64,000 bases of DNA from Cladophialophora immunda (GCF_000835495.1 NW_015622543.1:744001-808000), one strand, 5' to 3'; shown: positions 33,523 through 45,015, counted from the stretch's first letter. A program made the numbers and translations. Notes: generated by a model from the sequence alone, not told the origin.

Positions 33523-34179
33523 TCATCTCTGGGCATCGATTCGTTGCACGTCCTTTGCCTCCTTCAAACGTCTCCTGTTCTGCTCATCCAGCAAGCGCAG
33601 TTGCATCTGATAGTCCAATAGGGCAGGGTTGCTCGCCTCTCGCCCAGTCAGATCCTGAGAACGGGCAGCCCCGCTGCAATCAATGATACCCAAATGCCGT
33701 CTGAAATGAGCCTTCGTTGCCGGATCATATTCCGTTTCAGACTCCACTTCAGAGCGATCTGGAGCATACCCACCACAAGCCCAGAGTACAGGAGTCTGCT
33801 TTCCATTTGCCGCAATCCGAGGCTGCGGAGTCTTCGCGGTGTTGATCTGGCCCACAGCGGGTTGTCCGAACACAAAGGTGGGAATTTCCTCTTCACTGGG
33901 CATAGATGACCAGTAGGAAATGGTACGATTGAATGTCCCGGGCGCAGATCTCCCTTGAGGTGGCGCGCAGACAGCATTAAAGCTCGTAGGATTGTAAGGC
34001 ATCTCGACTCGCCTCTCTGCAAACGAGGTTGTTCTGATCGGGATTGCTCTGGATGACGTAGGCGACATATCTCTTGATATAGGGTGGGCTGCACCCCTCA
34101 GACAAAGTGTCATATGGACAGTAGATTGTGAAGTCACATTAATATCGTTGTCGCTATACTCTAGTGCATTTCGCTCCAT
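33523..34179 (-). CDS. Unknown fungal protein with C-terminal QLRLLDEQNRRRL-type helix
   Basis: A single exon of 218 residues starting at ATG 34179. Most of it appears disordered. The last 40 residues (ALLDYQMQLRLLDEQNRRRL followed by KEAKDVQRID) form a charged helix of a type seen at the ends of many uncharacterised ascomycete proteins. There is no signal peptide or membrane segment. It is divergent from RTT109 with 453 bases between the starts. I do not recognise a function. Confidence 0.65.
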   Translation of the reverse strand: MERNALEYSDNDINVTSQSTVHMTLCLRGAAHPISRDMSPTSSRAIPIRTTSFAERRVEMPYNPTSFNAVCAPPQGRSAPGTFNRTISYWSSMPSEEEIPTFVFGQPAVGQINTAKTPQPRIAANGKQTPVLWACGGYAPDRSEVESETEYDPATKAHFRRHLGIIDCSGAARSQDLTGREASNPALLDYQMQLRLLDEQNRRRLKEAKDVQRIDAQR

Positions 34180-34632
34180 TGTTTGTGTCCCGCTCTGCTA
34201 AGGGGCCCAAACTAGAATGCACTGAAGACCGGTGAAAAGACTTACAAGAATGGTGTAAGAGATTTGGGGAGCTTGGGTCGACCTCAGCTTTTATACATCA
34301 GGCTGGATGGCTGGTGGGACAGGACGGTCGAACCTGGGAAGGCAAATTCGTCCCTGGACTGAGTACGAGAGGGGGAAAGTTGTTGACCTGCCAGTTGAGG
34401 CTGAGGCCCTAGGGCGTAAGATCCTAGAGTTTCAATTGGCTGATATCCTCCACTATTGTTACCCCGGTCATAATTATTCCACTTTTCTTTTTCCCCTTAA
34501 CGTTCACCGGCTTCAAAAGTCACTGGTCTCGGTTTGTCCACCACTGTGACAAATTGACGGCTCGCCATTCCAGATTCCAGATTCCAGAGCTCCCATTTGC
34601 GCCTCACCATGTACCAATGCACCTAAAGAGAC
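34180..34632. promoter_or_regulatory. Divergent promoter region: unknown protein and RTT109
   Basis: 453 bases between divergent starts. An A/T-rich stretch with pyrimidine tracts (cttttctttttcccctt, 34481-34497) lies about 140 bases before the RTT109 ATG. A TATA-like ttatac is at 34291-34296 for the opposite gene or its leader. Confidence 0.45.
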
Positions 34633-36204
34633 ATGTCGGAAAAGCCGTCTCTCCCATCGCGACTTGCTGCCGTCCTTCCGCTTGGTCTGGACCTTCGGGC
34701 ATATCACTTGTCAACTCCACCGACACCAGTACCTACACTCTTCGCGCCTTTGAAGGGTCATGACGAGGAGGCCACTCTCTGCGAGTCCCACTTTCTGGCT
34801 GTCTCCTCCCCGGAGCATGAAGGACGCAAGGAGGTGTTGGTCTACGCCATCGAGATTTTGGTTTTCACCACCCAATCTCTCGTCACTCTCTTTGTTTCGA
34901 AAGCCGACTCTTCGGGCTTCTCTTCCCGTCTCAACCAACAAAAGGGCTCTCCATCTGCCGTCGCCGCCATCACCTCTACCTTTATCCAGTTCTTGCTTGA
35001 ACCTCGTCTGTCGAGTTCAAGGGTGGTCCTATCGCTTTTCGCTCGTTCGCAAAACCAATATCTTTTCCCTGGGAGCTCTGAAAATGCTGGAAAACACATT
35101 CTAGACGATCGACAGCTCATAAAGTGGTGGTGCCGAGTGCTCGACAGAGTCCTGAGGCTGCCCAACGATGATTTAGTGGCTACTGCACACCTCTTGGTCC
35201 CAGGATGTGACAGGGCCGAAACCAAGGCATTTTTCCCGCCATCAAGTCGAGCAGACCCCTCTTCTGATCCGAAATGGGTCAATTCATACCCAGTCGACCT
35301 TCTGGTGGCTGACCCTTCGATTCCTCCAAGACATGTGGTCCCGCGGCTTCCAGACGACCCCAAAGCACGGTTTCTGGAGGATCTAGATGGCGACTTTATC
35401 GACGAGGAAGGACGTTGGCGGAGTGTGAAAACTCTTGATCAATTCTGGGAGATGATGTCCTATAGACAAGAGTGTTCTGCCGGACGATTAGTCGGTTTTC
35501 TGTGGCTGGTGTTCTCCCGAAGCCAGGCCAATCACCCTACGCTAAGCCAGCTTGAACAGACCGGTCAGACGGAGAATTTCGCCAGGCCACCCACTCACAC
35601 GAGCCTTGTTACGCCTGTCAATTCTCAGCAATACGAAACCGGCGTGACGGATCCAAACGCACCGACTGCCAGCGACCTCAAAATGATCGTAGAACCCAAC
35701 TCACCACCTTCGTCTTCGCCTATTCATCCAGAGCCTGAGTCGAAACCTTTGGACCAAATGCAAAACACCGACCGAGGTGCACCTGCACCTGAACCGGCGG
35801 AAAAGTCAATGTTGCCCACAATCGGGGAAACGCGGGGCGAGCTTGTCATCGGCACTACTCAATATCAGGCCTTAATGGATCATCTCCTTCAGACTGACTT
35901 TGCTGGCGAAGCCCTCGCTGCAGACGCCACAAAAAGTTGGGTCGACAAAGCTCTGGAGCTGTCAATGGTGGCCTCATTTGGGCATCCTATACATGGCCGT
36001 GCCGCCCCGGTCTTGGTTCCGTCCACAGCGCCGGATATTGTGTCATCAGCCAGAGTTAACATGCTGACTGGCGTCCGCAAGAAGAGAAAGGTGGACGTCA
36101 TGGACAACAGCAACACCAACTCAGCAGGAGCTGCACAAGTAGCTGCGGTAACAACTACCAATACATTGTCGGCCGGCTTGGTGAGGAAGAAGCCGAAATC
36201 CTAA
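34633..36204 (+). CDS. RTT109: Histone H3 lysine-56 acetyltransferase Rtt109
   Basis: A single exon of 523 residues. Rtt109 acetylates H3K56 (and H3K9) on new histones together with chaperones Asf1 and Vps75. The N-terminus has the family start LPSRLAAVLPLGLDLRAYHLS and a following ESHFLAVSS block. The catalytic core shows DDRQLIKWWCRVLDRVLRLP, LPDDPKARFLEDLD and TLDQFWEMMSYRQECSAGRL followed by VGFLWLVFS, a signature of this fungal-specific p300-like fold. The long low-complexity region from about 310 to 410 is a species-variable linker. The C-terminus has a basic patch RKKRKVDV typical of Rtt109 tails and usable as a nuclear signal. No intron is needed. Confidence 0.96.
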   Translation: MSEKPSLPSRLAAVLPLGLDLRAYHLSTPPTPVPTLFAPLKGHDEEATLCESHFLAVSSPEHEGRKEVLVYAIEILVFTTQSLVTLFVSKADSSGFSSRLNQQKGSPSAVAAITSTFIQFLLEPRLSSSRVVLSLFARSQNQYLFPGSSENAGKHILDDRQLIKWWCRVLDRVLRLPNDDLVATAHLLVPGCDRAETKAFFPPSSRADPSSDPKWVNSYPVDLLVADPSIPPRHVVPRLPDDPKARFLEDLDGDFIDEEGRWRSVKTLDQFWEMMSYRQECSAGRLVGFLWLVFSRSQANHPTLSQLEQTGQTENFARPPTHTSLVTPVNSQQYETGVTDPNAPTASDLKMIVEPNSPPSSSPIHPEPESKPLDQMQNTDRGAPAPEPAEKSMLPTIGETRGELVIGTTQYQALMDHLLQTDFAGEALAADATKSWVDKALELSMVASFGHPIHGRAAPVLVPSTAPDIVSSARVNMLTGVRKKRKVDVMDNSNTNSAGAAQVAAVTTTNTLSAGLVRKKPKS

Positions 36205-37125
36205 CGATGGATAACGAACTGTCGGTCGTAAACTTAGCACGACCCCTCTCGTATCCATGGGAAGCAATACCCTGCTAGGCAGCCTGATTGGATAGAGAGC
36301 CTGCCCATTGTGTGGACGGTTTCCCCAAATCTTGGATGGTTGAAGAGAAAAATTTAGGATATGACAGAGCGGGCGTTGCGCACGATTCGGCACGGCACAT
36401 CCATCGAGCCAGCCTCTTCGAATCTGTGAGTGGCCGTCTGCCGGGTCAGAATTGTGGCTATACAACGCTGGGCGTCCTGACCCGCCCCACACACTCCTCT
36501 ATTCTCATTGGCTCTAGCTCCGCCGACGATCGGTGAGCCGCCAAGCCGCGCTCCGATTGGGCCTCGGCAGCCGCCAAGCTGGATCGCCTTCTCCTAAAAA
36601 TGGAAATTCGTCGAAACCTCATCTCGACCTCTCGGCGCCATTGACGCCTTCGTGCATCAGGCCACACCATCGGCCGGCCCAGTGTCCGATGTGTTTCCTC
36701 CCCTCTCAAGCTATCTCCAGGCTGCCCAAGAGGCGACCTACTGCAGAAAATGACAAAAATGACAACCGCCCTGCATCGACGGGCGTGCCCCAGCGCGGCG
36801 TCTATTGTAACCCCTCGGTGCTTCCCAAGTCCGTTTCAGCTTTTGCCTGTAAATGCTCAAGTCGGCCAGGCTGACCACGGCAAAGTCCTGAGACGGCTGC
36901 CAACTGTATGGTCGTCGATTTTCCTCTTGTATTGCCTCATCTCATCTCTGCCGTTTACTTCTGTTCGTAAGTGGTTCTGGTCATCTGTCTTGCTGTTTCC
37001 TTTTTTTTTTCTTTTGTTTGCATTTGTCTTTGCACTGCTCATTAGCCTTCACACGGCGGTGATCGGTGACTGTTGGGCCTATACTGCCCGGTCGTCGAGT
37101 ATCCTTCCTTTGGCTGTTTCAGATC
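36205..37125. promoter_or_regulatory. Upstream region of the pepsin-fold gene
   Basis: 921 bases. Two ATTGG (inverted CCAAT) elements are at about 36507-36511 and 36555-36559. A pyrimidine tract with ten consecutive T lies at 36996-37015. A possible 5'-leader intron runs from GTAAGT at 36967 to CAG at 37122, four bases before the start codon. No gene is supported inside. Confidence 0.45.
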
Positions 37126-39327
37126 ATGGCGGCGGTCTTCGAAGCACTGCTGCTCTTTGTGGCTGCCGTTGCGGCGCAGAACAACTGCTCTATTGTGCCA
37201 ATCTATGTCGACTTCCATGTCAGAGCCGTCGACGGTGGAGTCAACGAACAATATGGATTGTTTACCGGGGCTGGTTTTCCAGTATCACAAAACATGTCGC
37301 ACTGGCCGTCGTTGTCGAACAACGAAACAACCGTGGCCAGCCTGGACTACTGCACCGACAGTCCTTTCCAAGACTGTCTAAACCACGCCCATGGATTCTA
37401 TTCTCCGGACCTGTCACAAAAGTCAGTACCAAGCCCCTCGTGGTGATCGTCTTGAGATGCTAAAGAGTGGACTTGCAGCTACTCGTCAGGTTCGTCATAC
37501 CAGGCACTCGACAGCTACGGCTCGATTCCCGCCAGGATTCTGCAGACGGCATTCGATACCTTCAACCTCTTCACGCACTACTACGACCCTTCTCCCCCCA
37601 ACATCACCCGAATCCCAAACTTCCCGCTGACGGTCTTGTCCAATTACTCGAGCAGCACGACTCCTTGGTTTGGGCCAGCGGGCCTGCTCGGCCTGGGACC
37701 CAAAAGCACGCTGCTGAACCATCTGTACGATCTCGAACTGATCTCGTCACGGTCGTTTGGGCTGTACATGGGCACCGCCTACGAGCAGTCCAATGGCGCC
37801 ATCAACGGCTCGCTGACCCTGGGCGGCTATGATTCGGGCCGTTTCGAAGGCGACGTGCACAATTTCACCATCAGCCCCGCGCGGCCAGAGACCGAGAACA
37901 GCCCCTTCGTGGTTTCCGTCGCGCAGATGACACTGACCGCCTCCGACGGGACCCAGACGGATCTCCTCACCGAGAGCTTCGACGCCCATCTCACCACAGC
38001 GCAATACCACCTCAACCTCCCCAGCGACGTGACGCAGAAGTTTTCCCAGCAGACGGGCGCGACACCGTCGAGTGACGGCCTCGAGGTCTTCCGCCTGCCG
38101 GACGACTTTGATTCGAAATTGATCATCACCCTCGCGTCGGGGATGAGCGTCACGTACGACTCGGACTGGCTGAAGAACGTTTCCAACAACTCCCCCATCT
38201 CCACGGGCACGGTCTCGGACAAGGCGACAAACCAGACGGTCAGCTTTTTCGGCACCGCGTTCCTCTCTCAGGTCTACTTCATGGCCAACTACGACTCGTC
38301 CCCGCCCACGTTCCACCTCGCGACCGCCTCGCCGCACGCGCCCTACGTCTACACGCAGACACTGTGCCCCAACACCGTCCCCACCGCCGCGCCAGAAACC
38401 AAGCTGTCGGGCTTCGGCGCCTCTGGTCTGACGGGGGCGATCTTGGGCGGCGTGATCGGGGGCATCGGGCTCTCGTTCGCCGTCTTCTGGCTGTTCCGGA
38501 AATGGATGCAGCGACGGATGTGGCGGGAGCAGGCGGCACAGGCCATGAAGGGGAAAGGCGTTGACAGCGAGTCCACCATCACGGTGACCACCGCCGCCGG
38601 CAAATGGAAAGGGTCGCCGTCTTCCTTCTCCAGCCACGACGAAGAAGCGCAGCGAGGCGAGGGAGACGGCAGCGAAATGGCCACCTTTGCGTTCGACTTC
38701 CACTCCCAACAACACCAAGCATACCACAATTTCCTCCAGAACGCCACGCAGCAGCAGCAGCAGGGACAACAACCGCAGCTCTATCCCGGCGCGAGCAGAG
38801 AACTCCAGAGCACTGCAGCTGCTCACGAACCCGTGTCTCCTATCTCGCACCGCTCGATGCCCGTCACGCAATACGCCCGCTCGTTTACCCAGGACTCGTA
38901 CTCCAACTCGCCGCTGACGCCGGCCACGGGTGTCCCGCTCTTATTCTCCCAACACCAGGCGGGCTACTCGGAGGAGGGCCCGGGCCCGACGTCATCCTTC
39001 TTCCCGCCAACGACGACGACAACATCGTCCTCCTTCGCGCCCCTGACGCTTACCCACACGAACATCTCCCTCGACGACCCGACGTCCATCTACCCCTTCG
39101 GCGCGGGCCAGGGGCGCGGCGAGGACGACAACTCGTTCCGCGCGAGGCAGGCCAAGCTGCGCGGCGGCGGCGGGCACGACGGGTTGAATGTGCAGACCGA
39201 GTTCGCGCCGCCTCCCAAGTCCACCACCTCTACCTCTTCCCTGGGGAGCAAGATGGCGCGCAAGGCCGTGGGCAAGGAAGGCGGCAAGAAGGAGAGCATG
39301 TTGAAGAAAGTGTTTCCGCCGTCTTGA
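37126..39327 (+). CDS. Membrane-anchored aspartic-protease-like protein, probably catalytically inactive, two exons
   Basis: Model: 37126-37421 and 37479-39327; 714 residues, with a 57-nt intron (donor GTCAGT). A signal peptide (MAAVFEALLLFVAAVAA) leads into an extracellular pepsin-fold region, recognised from GPAGLLGLGPKSTLLNHLY, the GSLTLGGYDSGRF strand, and the TYLP-equivalent region. There are many N-glycosylation sites (NYSS, NGSL, NFTI, NQTV). The two catalytic D-T/S-G triads are not present: the place of the second reads SFDAHLTTAQYHLNLP. One membrane helix (about 415-439, TGAILGGVIGGIGLSFAVFW) is followed by a 275-residue cytoplasmic tail rich in Gln, Ser and Thr with a basic C-terminus. 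Domain order suggests a receptor- or sensor-like surface protein; this is inference. Confidence 0.82.
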
Positions 39328-40128
39328 AGGGCCTGCCTTAGCGAGTGAGGAGGGACATCCCTTGGCTTTATGACTGGAGCGGCGTTGTCGGAGTCAGTCC
39401 GAGTGTTGGTGCATGGATCAGGCTGGCCTGGTCTAGCCTGGTCGGGTCGGGTTGGAATGGACTGGGATTGGGATTGAGATCGGGATTTGGTTCTAACGAG
39501 GAAAAGATTCATCACGGTCAGAGTCACGGTTCACGGTCATGGTCACGGTCAACGAAACCCACCTTCTCCCCCCAGTGTGGGAAAAACAAGCGCTCGCTTT
39601 TCTTCTTTTCTATTTTAATCCGGTGTAGATATAACGCGTTGTACACACACACCCTTTACCAATTTTGATCTGTTTCTTCTACTTCTATGGAGAGCTCATG
39701 GCCCGTTTTCTCTTCTGTATACCAACCGCTTCTGTCTTTGTTCTCAAAGACCGATCTCATATCGTTCCTCGGGCAGTGGCTTGCTCGGGGTATATCGTTC
39801 GTTATAGCGATCCTGGGAGTCCTTGGGGATGGATACATGCATTTCTTTCGGTATGGGGATCTACATGTGCATGATACCGTGTGTGGTGTAGTTTCGGAGT
39901 CAGCTAAAGACGCCCGGCCCTGTCCCTAGGGGGTAAGGTGGTAAGACGGAGTTCAGGATGGGGATCGTCAATCATTACTATTATCATTCTCGTCCTTTCT
40001 CTTCCCCCCGGTCAACTCCGGGAATGAGGGTTTCTGGGGATTTCATGCTCGGCTGGTGGCCGTGTCCCACCCGCCGCCTCCTCGCTGGGCAGAGTCGTTG
40101 ATCGAACGCAGCCCGGACCGATGCATGC
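39328..40128. other. 3'-3' intergenic region, no gene supported
   Basis: 801 bases between two convergent genes. Reiterated near-repeats of gggattgggattgagatcggg and ggtcacggtcacggtca type occur at about 39464-39550. They look like local slippage in a 3' UTR. Confidence 0.45.
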
Positions 40129-40462
40129 TTAGACAGCCACCTCGGCCTTTTCATCCACCCTCCCCATGCCGTCACCCACGCCGTGCTCGCTGCCCTCACT
40201 TTCGCCCGGCGTGGAGTCCCCGCGGCCCCGGTCCTGGAACCCGCGCGTCTTCACGCGCGCGATGAACAGCTCGTCCAGGCGCTCGTAGCTCAGCCCCGCC
40301 GACTCGGGCTGGCACAGCCACAGGTAGACGATGGAGAGGACGGACAGGGCGCCGAAGATGAAGGTCACTTTGGCGCCTAGGTTCGCCTTGTCTGGGTTGA
40401 AGAGGTAGGGCAGCACGAATCCCCACATGGTCTGTTTCCCCGAGGTGGGAGAAGAGCGTTGT

Positions 40463-40505
<43 letters not shown>

Positions 40506-42060
40506 AAGTGGCTGTTGGTGACCAGATGTTATGACTTACGAAAAGAGCACTCTGCAATCCAACTGAGATGGACGCCGTCTTGGCCCGCAGCCGCGCGGTG
40601 GGGATCTCGGTGAGGATGGTGAAAGCGGTGGCGCCGATGGTGGCGTTGTAGACGAAGGAGAAGAGCTGGAGGAGCGCGATCGTGCCTTTGATGGCTGGCG
40701 GCGTGCCTGAGACTGCGAGGCCTAATATCACCAGCATCATCATCCGTCAGCGAAGCGTCTTCTCAGTCTCAAACCCGCAGTCCATAGGTCCAGAAGGGCG
40801 TTTTGCTGGGCCAACAAGATGTTACGCATCGTGGCAATGACAAATCATACATACCTCCTGTGATCAAGAGAATCAAAGTCAGCATGACCATGCCCCATAT
40901 CGTCAGAGGTCGCCGTCCAACTCTATCCACCAGGAACCATGAGCAAATGTTCCCCGCGCCCGATAGAACTTGCTGGACGATGAACAGGTGGAAACTGGCC
41001 GCGGTGCTGTATCCCGCGAGCTGTTGGTAGTAGGTCGTGTAAGATCCCACGAACGCCACGCCGGAGAAGGTCTGGATGGTCAAGGGCATGGCGGCGATGA
41101 TGGTACGGCGCAGGTTGGACCTTCGGAAGCATTCCATGTACGTCGCCCCGGACGTCTCCTCCTTCGTCTTGGCAAGCACTCTTTTGATCTCTGCCATTTT
41201 GAGCTGGGCGTCAGCGTCAGTCGAATACCCTATCCTCTTGAGGGCTTTCATGGCTTTCTTGTCTTTTCCGTGGCTGACGAGATACCAGGGTGATTCTGGC
41301 ATGAACGGCAGCACCGCCGCCGCGATCCCCATGAAGCCATAGCCAGAGACAAAGGCAATCCGATACGCCCAACGGGTGGACTGGTTGCCCGTGAAGTTGA
41401 CCACAAGAGCAGACGAAAGGGCGCCGGTGATGAGAGAGATAGGGACGGCAGCGGTGAGCACTCCGCGCAACGGCAGGGGCGTGATCTCGCCGATATAGGC
41501 CATGCACAGAGAGTTGGTGCCGCCCGTGGAGAAGCCGCCCAAGAAACGGCCCGCGAAGAAGATATAGTTGGTGGTGGCGATGAATTCCAAGGTGACGGAC
41601 GTGAGCCTGACGGCGAAGACGAAGCCGAGTGCAAGGCGGCGACCGACCTTGTCGGCGATCCATGCGGCACTCAATGCACCCATCACCGCACTGTCAGAGG
41701 AGAATCAGCCCCAGTCACCCATCAAGCATAAAGAGGCTGGTCTTACGCTGCCTGAGGAGCGCCGTAGTATGCCGACTGCCACTTGGCCGACAGGACATAG
41801 TTACCACCGTAAGCACTCCCAAAATCCTTGCGAAATTGAGGGATACCAAGGACTGATTGGCCCGCCGTCTTCGCGTAATTGTTGGCGAGGATACACCATA
41901 GCATGTAGAGGCACCAGATCACCGCCCAGATGTACCGGCGGAAGGATCCTGATAGCGACGAGCCGCCCCTCTTATGAGTGGGCACTGTTTCGACCGCGTG
42001 AATTTCGACCGCACAGACATCGCTGTCGAGCGCCGGCTTCGAAGGGCCTGTGCCCGCCAT
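40129..42060 (-). CDS. MFS sugar transporter, maltose/alpha-glucoside permease type, four exons
   Basis: Model: complement(40129-40431, 40540-40721, 40855-41690, 41747-42060), 544 residues with twelve predicted membrane helices. Sugar-porter signatures are present: the loop-2 motif ADKVGRRLALG, YIGEITPLPLRGVLTA after helix 4, PESPWYLVSHGK at the end of helix 6, and VDRVGRRPLTIWG after helix 8. The N-terminus is cytosolic and the C-terminal tail acidic, as in proton-coupled alpha-glucoside permeases. Introns are 56, 133 and 108 nt; the last contains a long GA/TC microsatellite. The gene is divergent from a regulator-like gene at 42820, a common pairing for sugar uptake loci. The actual substrate is inferred. 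Confidence 0.93.
40464..40503. repeat. (GA)n microsatellite inside an intron of the sugar transporter
   Basis: About twenty uninterrupted GA dinucleotides. On the transcribed strand they read (TC)n and lie 33-72 bases upstream of the 3' splice site at 40432, where a polypyrimidine tract acts. Confidence 0.97.
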
Positions 42061-42819
42061 GGTCGCCTTGTCAAGCAGATCGAGCTCGTGGAGAGTGGGA
42101 CATGGCCGTCTTGTAAGGAGATATAGAAGACATAACGGCGCTTCCAAAAGGGACTCGTGGTGCTCAGGTCGTTGTGCCTGACTGTCTGAAGGTCTTAATA
42201 ATCGCCTGCAACCTTTTGTCTAATCGTGCAGCCAGATCTCGTCTGTGGGATACGAAATAGGCGACTGGAAGCGGCGCCCTTCTCCCACTCTGGATGGATC
42301 TAGACCGATAAGTCGAGGGCCAGCGCAGAACTCTATCCGCTCTTGGTGCGCCTTGGGTCCAATTACACGCCCGGCGACCGGTGGCCCAGCGACTCGAATG
42401 GGCCAGTGCCAGTCTCTTTCATGGCTCTTTAGCGAGTCTGAGTAATCGCAGATGGGGGCGACCTTTGGGGGCCGGTTCTTCCCTGCACGACCCAAGGCAC
42501 CAAGACACCCACGGGCGTCCTCGCTAAGAAACGTTCGGCGCGCACTTCCGCAGCGCCGATATCAGAGCTGAAGATTGGGCCAGGACGAGACTCGGTTTGT
42601 GATTTGCGACAGGAGAGCCTTTGGATGCAGGAGTTGTGTGCGGTTAAGGGAAGCCGAAGGAACAGCGACACCAAGGACCATATCTATAATATCCACACCA
42701 ATACCAACAGCCATAAGGAGCCGAGGATCCAATGGCGGGGTGAAGACCTGTCTCTGTCCAACTCACCCAGCTGCCTGAGCTGTCATTCATTGAACCCAGC
42801 GTAACGCCTCGCGGACACC
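42061..42819. promoter_or_regulatory. Divergent promoter region: sugar transporter and regulator-like gene
   Basis: 759 bases between divergent starts. The middle has GC-rich blocks, and CGG-type half sites are scattered (as for zinc-cluster factors), but no convincing inverted pair stands out. Short frames here are unsupported. Confidence 0.4.
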
Positions 42820-44818
42820 ATGAGTCAAAGCCGAAAGCCTCCGCCGCTGATGTTCATCGTGGGCGACGCGAAGAACCCCTCGAGGACGACCAAGGCCCTC
42901 AAATCAGCAAAGACGTCACACATCTCGTCGCGCTACCGGTACTGGAGCAAGGCAAACCACCAGGACCTGGCCCTCGACTCGACCACCAAGGCCATCTTGA
43001 CGGGGACATCGTCGTATCTCCAGCGACTGTCCACGGCGAACTATCCAAAGACGCCGGCGAGCGCGTCCAACAACGACGACGAGACCGAGCAGGATGGCCA
43101 CGAGCAATCATCATCAGAGGGAAGCAATGGCGCTCTCATCCCCGTGGCAACAACCTGCACGGCGACAACGACATCGCAGAAACCACACGTGGCCGTCAAA
43201 CCCTGGGAGCGTGCCCTCAGAGCATACGAAGAATGGGCCGCCTCTCCCTTGACACTGCTGGGCTCACAGTTCTTCGATATCTTCACCCCTTCGACGGCCC
43301 TGACATACGACACCGAAATCAAAGCCAACCTCTACTTTTATTTCTGGATCATCAGGCCGTTTGCGACCCATCTGCTGCAATCGTGGAAGTGGCTGGACAA
43401 CCTGTCGCAGATCCAGGCGTCGCCCTGTCTAACTTATGCCGTGGCAACATATGCTTCGGTGTTTCTGAACGGCATGCTCAGAGGGTGAGCTCCATCTTCC
43501 CCGATGTGAAAGAAATGCCTCTTGCATGGCCTGCACGTGTACAATCTCAAGACTAATGTTCATGGTTATGTGTTCAGGGGCCCTGGTGTAGTGCTACCAC
43601 CACCGACCGAAAAGGGCCAGAAGTCGCCGTGGCAGATACCGGCCTGGTTACGCCTCCATACAAGATGCCTGGCCGAGCTGAATGCCGTCCTAAGTGATCC
43701 AAATCAGGTTGTCGATGATTCATGCTATCAAGCCATCCTGTTCCTATACCGACTATCGGTAAGTTGGGGGATGAAGCGAACAGGGAGATATTCCTGAGCC
43801 GACACCGTCTGACGGTTCTAGGTGCTACTGGCAGACGGCGAAAGCGGCAGAATGCACCTCCAGGCGCTGAAGCGGATGTCCTTGCTCCTCGACACCAATG
43901 AAGCTGCCCTAGAAACAGAACTGGCCGTGTGAGCATTCCAGGTTCGTCCCTCTATACACCAGTCCGCTGACTGTGCATCCCAGATCCAAAGTCAACATCA
44001 TCGGCGCATTCCTCCACAGCCGCTCGATCGTCGTGGTTCGCAAGGCCCGCCGCCGAAATTCAGAGGGACGAAGAGAGATGATCGAGATTGACAGGAGATT
44101 CTGGAAGTCCGACCGGGAATGGTATTCTCATCGAGCGCATCTGGCAGGGCGCATGCTGGCCTGGCGGCCAGAGAGTCCCAGCTCCAGCTTGCTGCCGGGC
44201 AGTGCGACCGCGATTGCGCGAATGGACCCAGATAGCTGCCGGTTTCTGGGCGAGCCCGAGCACCTCGAGATGCAGCGGTGCTATCAGATTGCGCTGTTCT
44301 TCTGGATGTACCTGAACTGCATCAGCTTCAACACCTCGGCCCTCATCGTTCGCTCGAACCTGCTCGAACTGCAGTACCGCCTGTCTAACATGGATCTTCC
44401 GACCATGAGCTCCATCTGCCACACCACGCTCTTCAACATCTTGTTGGCGGGCACGGCCGCGTCGCGGAACCAACCCGAACGATGGTGGTTCGTGCACCAG
44501 ATCATTAGGCTCTACCCTGACATCCAGCACCTCGACACTGTCTGGCAGCTGTTGGCCGAGTTCTTCGACCCCTTGTCGATCAACTTCAGATTCATCCAGG
44601 AGATGTGGCGAGATTTTGTGGCCGCGAGAAGGACCATCACAAAGTCGACAAACTCCTCGGACAGCCAGTTGGTCAGGCCGATCAAACATTTCCGGCCGAC
44701 CTCATACGCACCGGACCTGACAAAACCGCTACCGGTCCTTGAGCTTGACGACCCAGACGTGTTTTCGCTCGAGACGAGCGTCCACCAGTCGCCCGGTCGA
44801 GTGGCGGCTGCTTCTTGA
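42820..44818 (+). CDS. Fungal transcription-factor-like protein without a zinc cluster (Fungal_trans_2 type), four exons
   Basis: Model: 42820-43484, 43578-43758, 43822-43928, 43984-44818; 595 residues. Introns are 93, 63 and 55 nt and all join in phase. The N-terminus (SRKPPPLMFIVGDAKNPSRT, then SHISSRYRYWSKANHQ) is the Ser/Arg-Tyr-rich start common in this family, where a DNA-binding Cys6 cluster is absent. The remainder is helical (FFDIFTPSTALTYDTEIKAN, CYQIALFFWMYLNCISFNTS, WWFVHQIIRLYPDIQHLDTV), the middle-homology fold of fungal regulators. It is divergent from the sugar transporter and may act with it as a co-regulator. It could also be unrelated to sugar use. Confidence 0.82.
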
Positions 44819-45015
44819 AAATAATCACCCAATTCGCTTTGAAGATGGCGTTCCTGATGGCTAAGAGCGCAAGAGAGGGAACAGCCTCCAGCTTATCGTC
44901 AATGTCGAGCTGCCTTTGAAACCCGCCCCTTGCCAATATGATTCTTAAGTGCCGTGAGCCGTCTTGACGTTTTCGAGTCGGATAGGAATCAAGTCCTTAA
45001 GGGATCGAGTCCTAA

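Noticed and set aside
37747..38871. Minus-strand 374-codon frame opposite the pepsin-fold gene
   Set aside because: An Arg/Gly/Val-rich shadow of a GC-biased gene on the plus strand.
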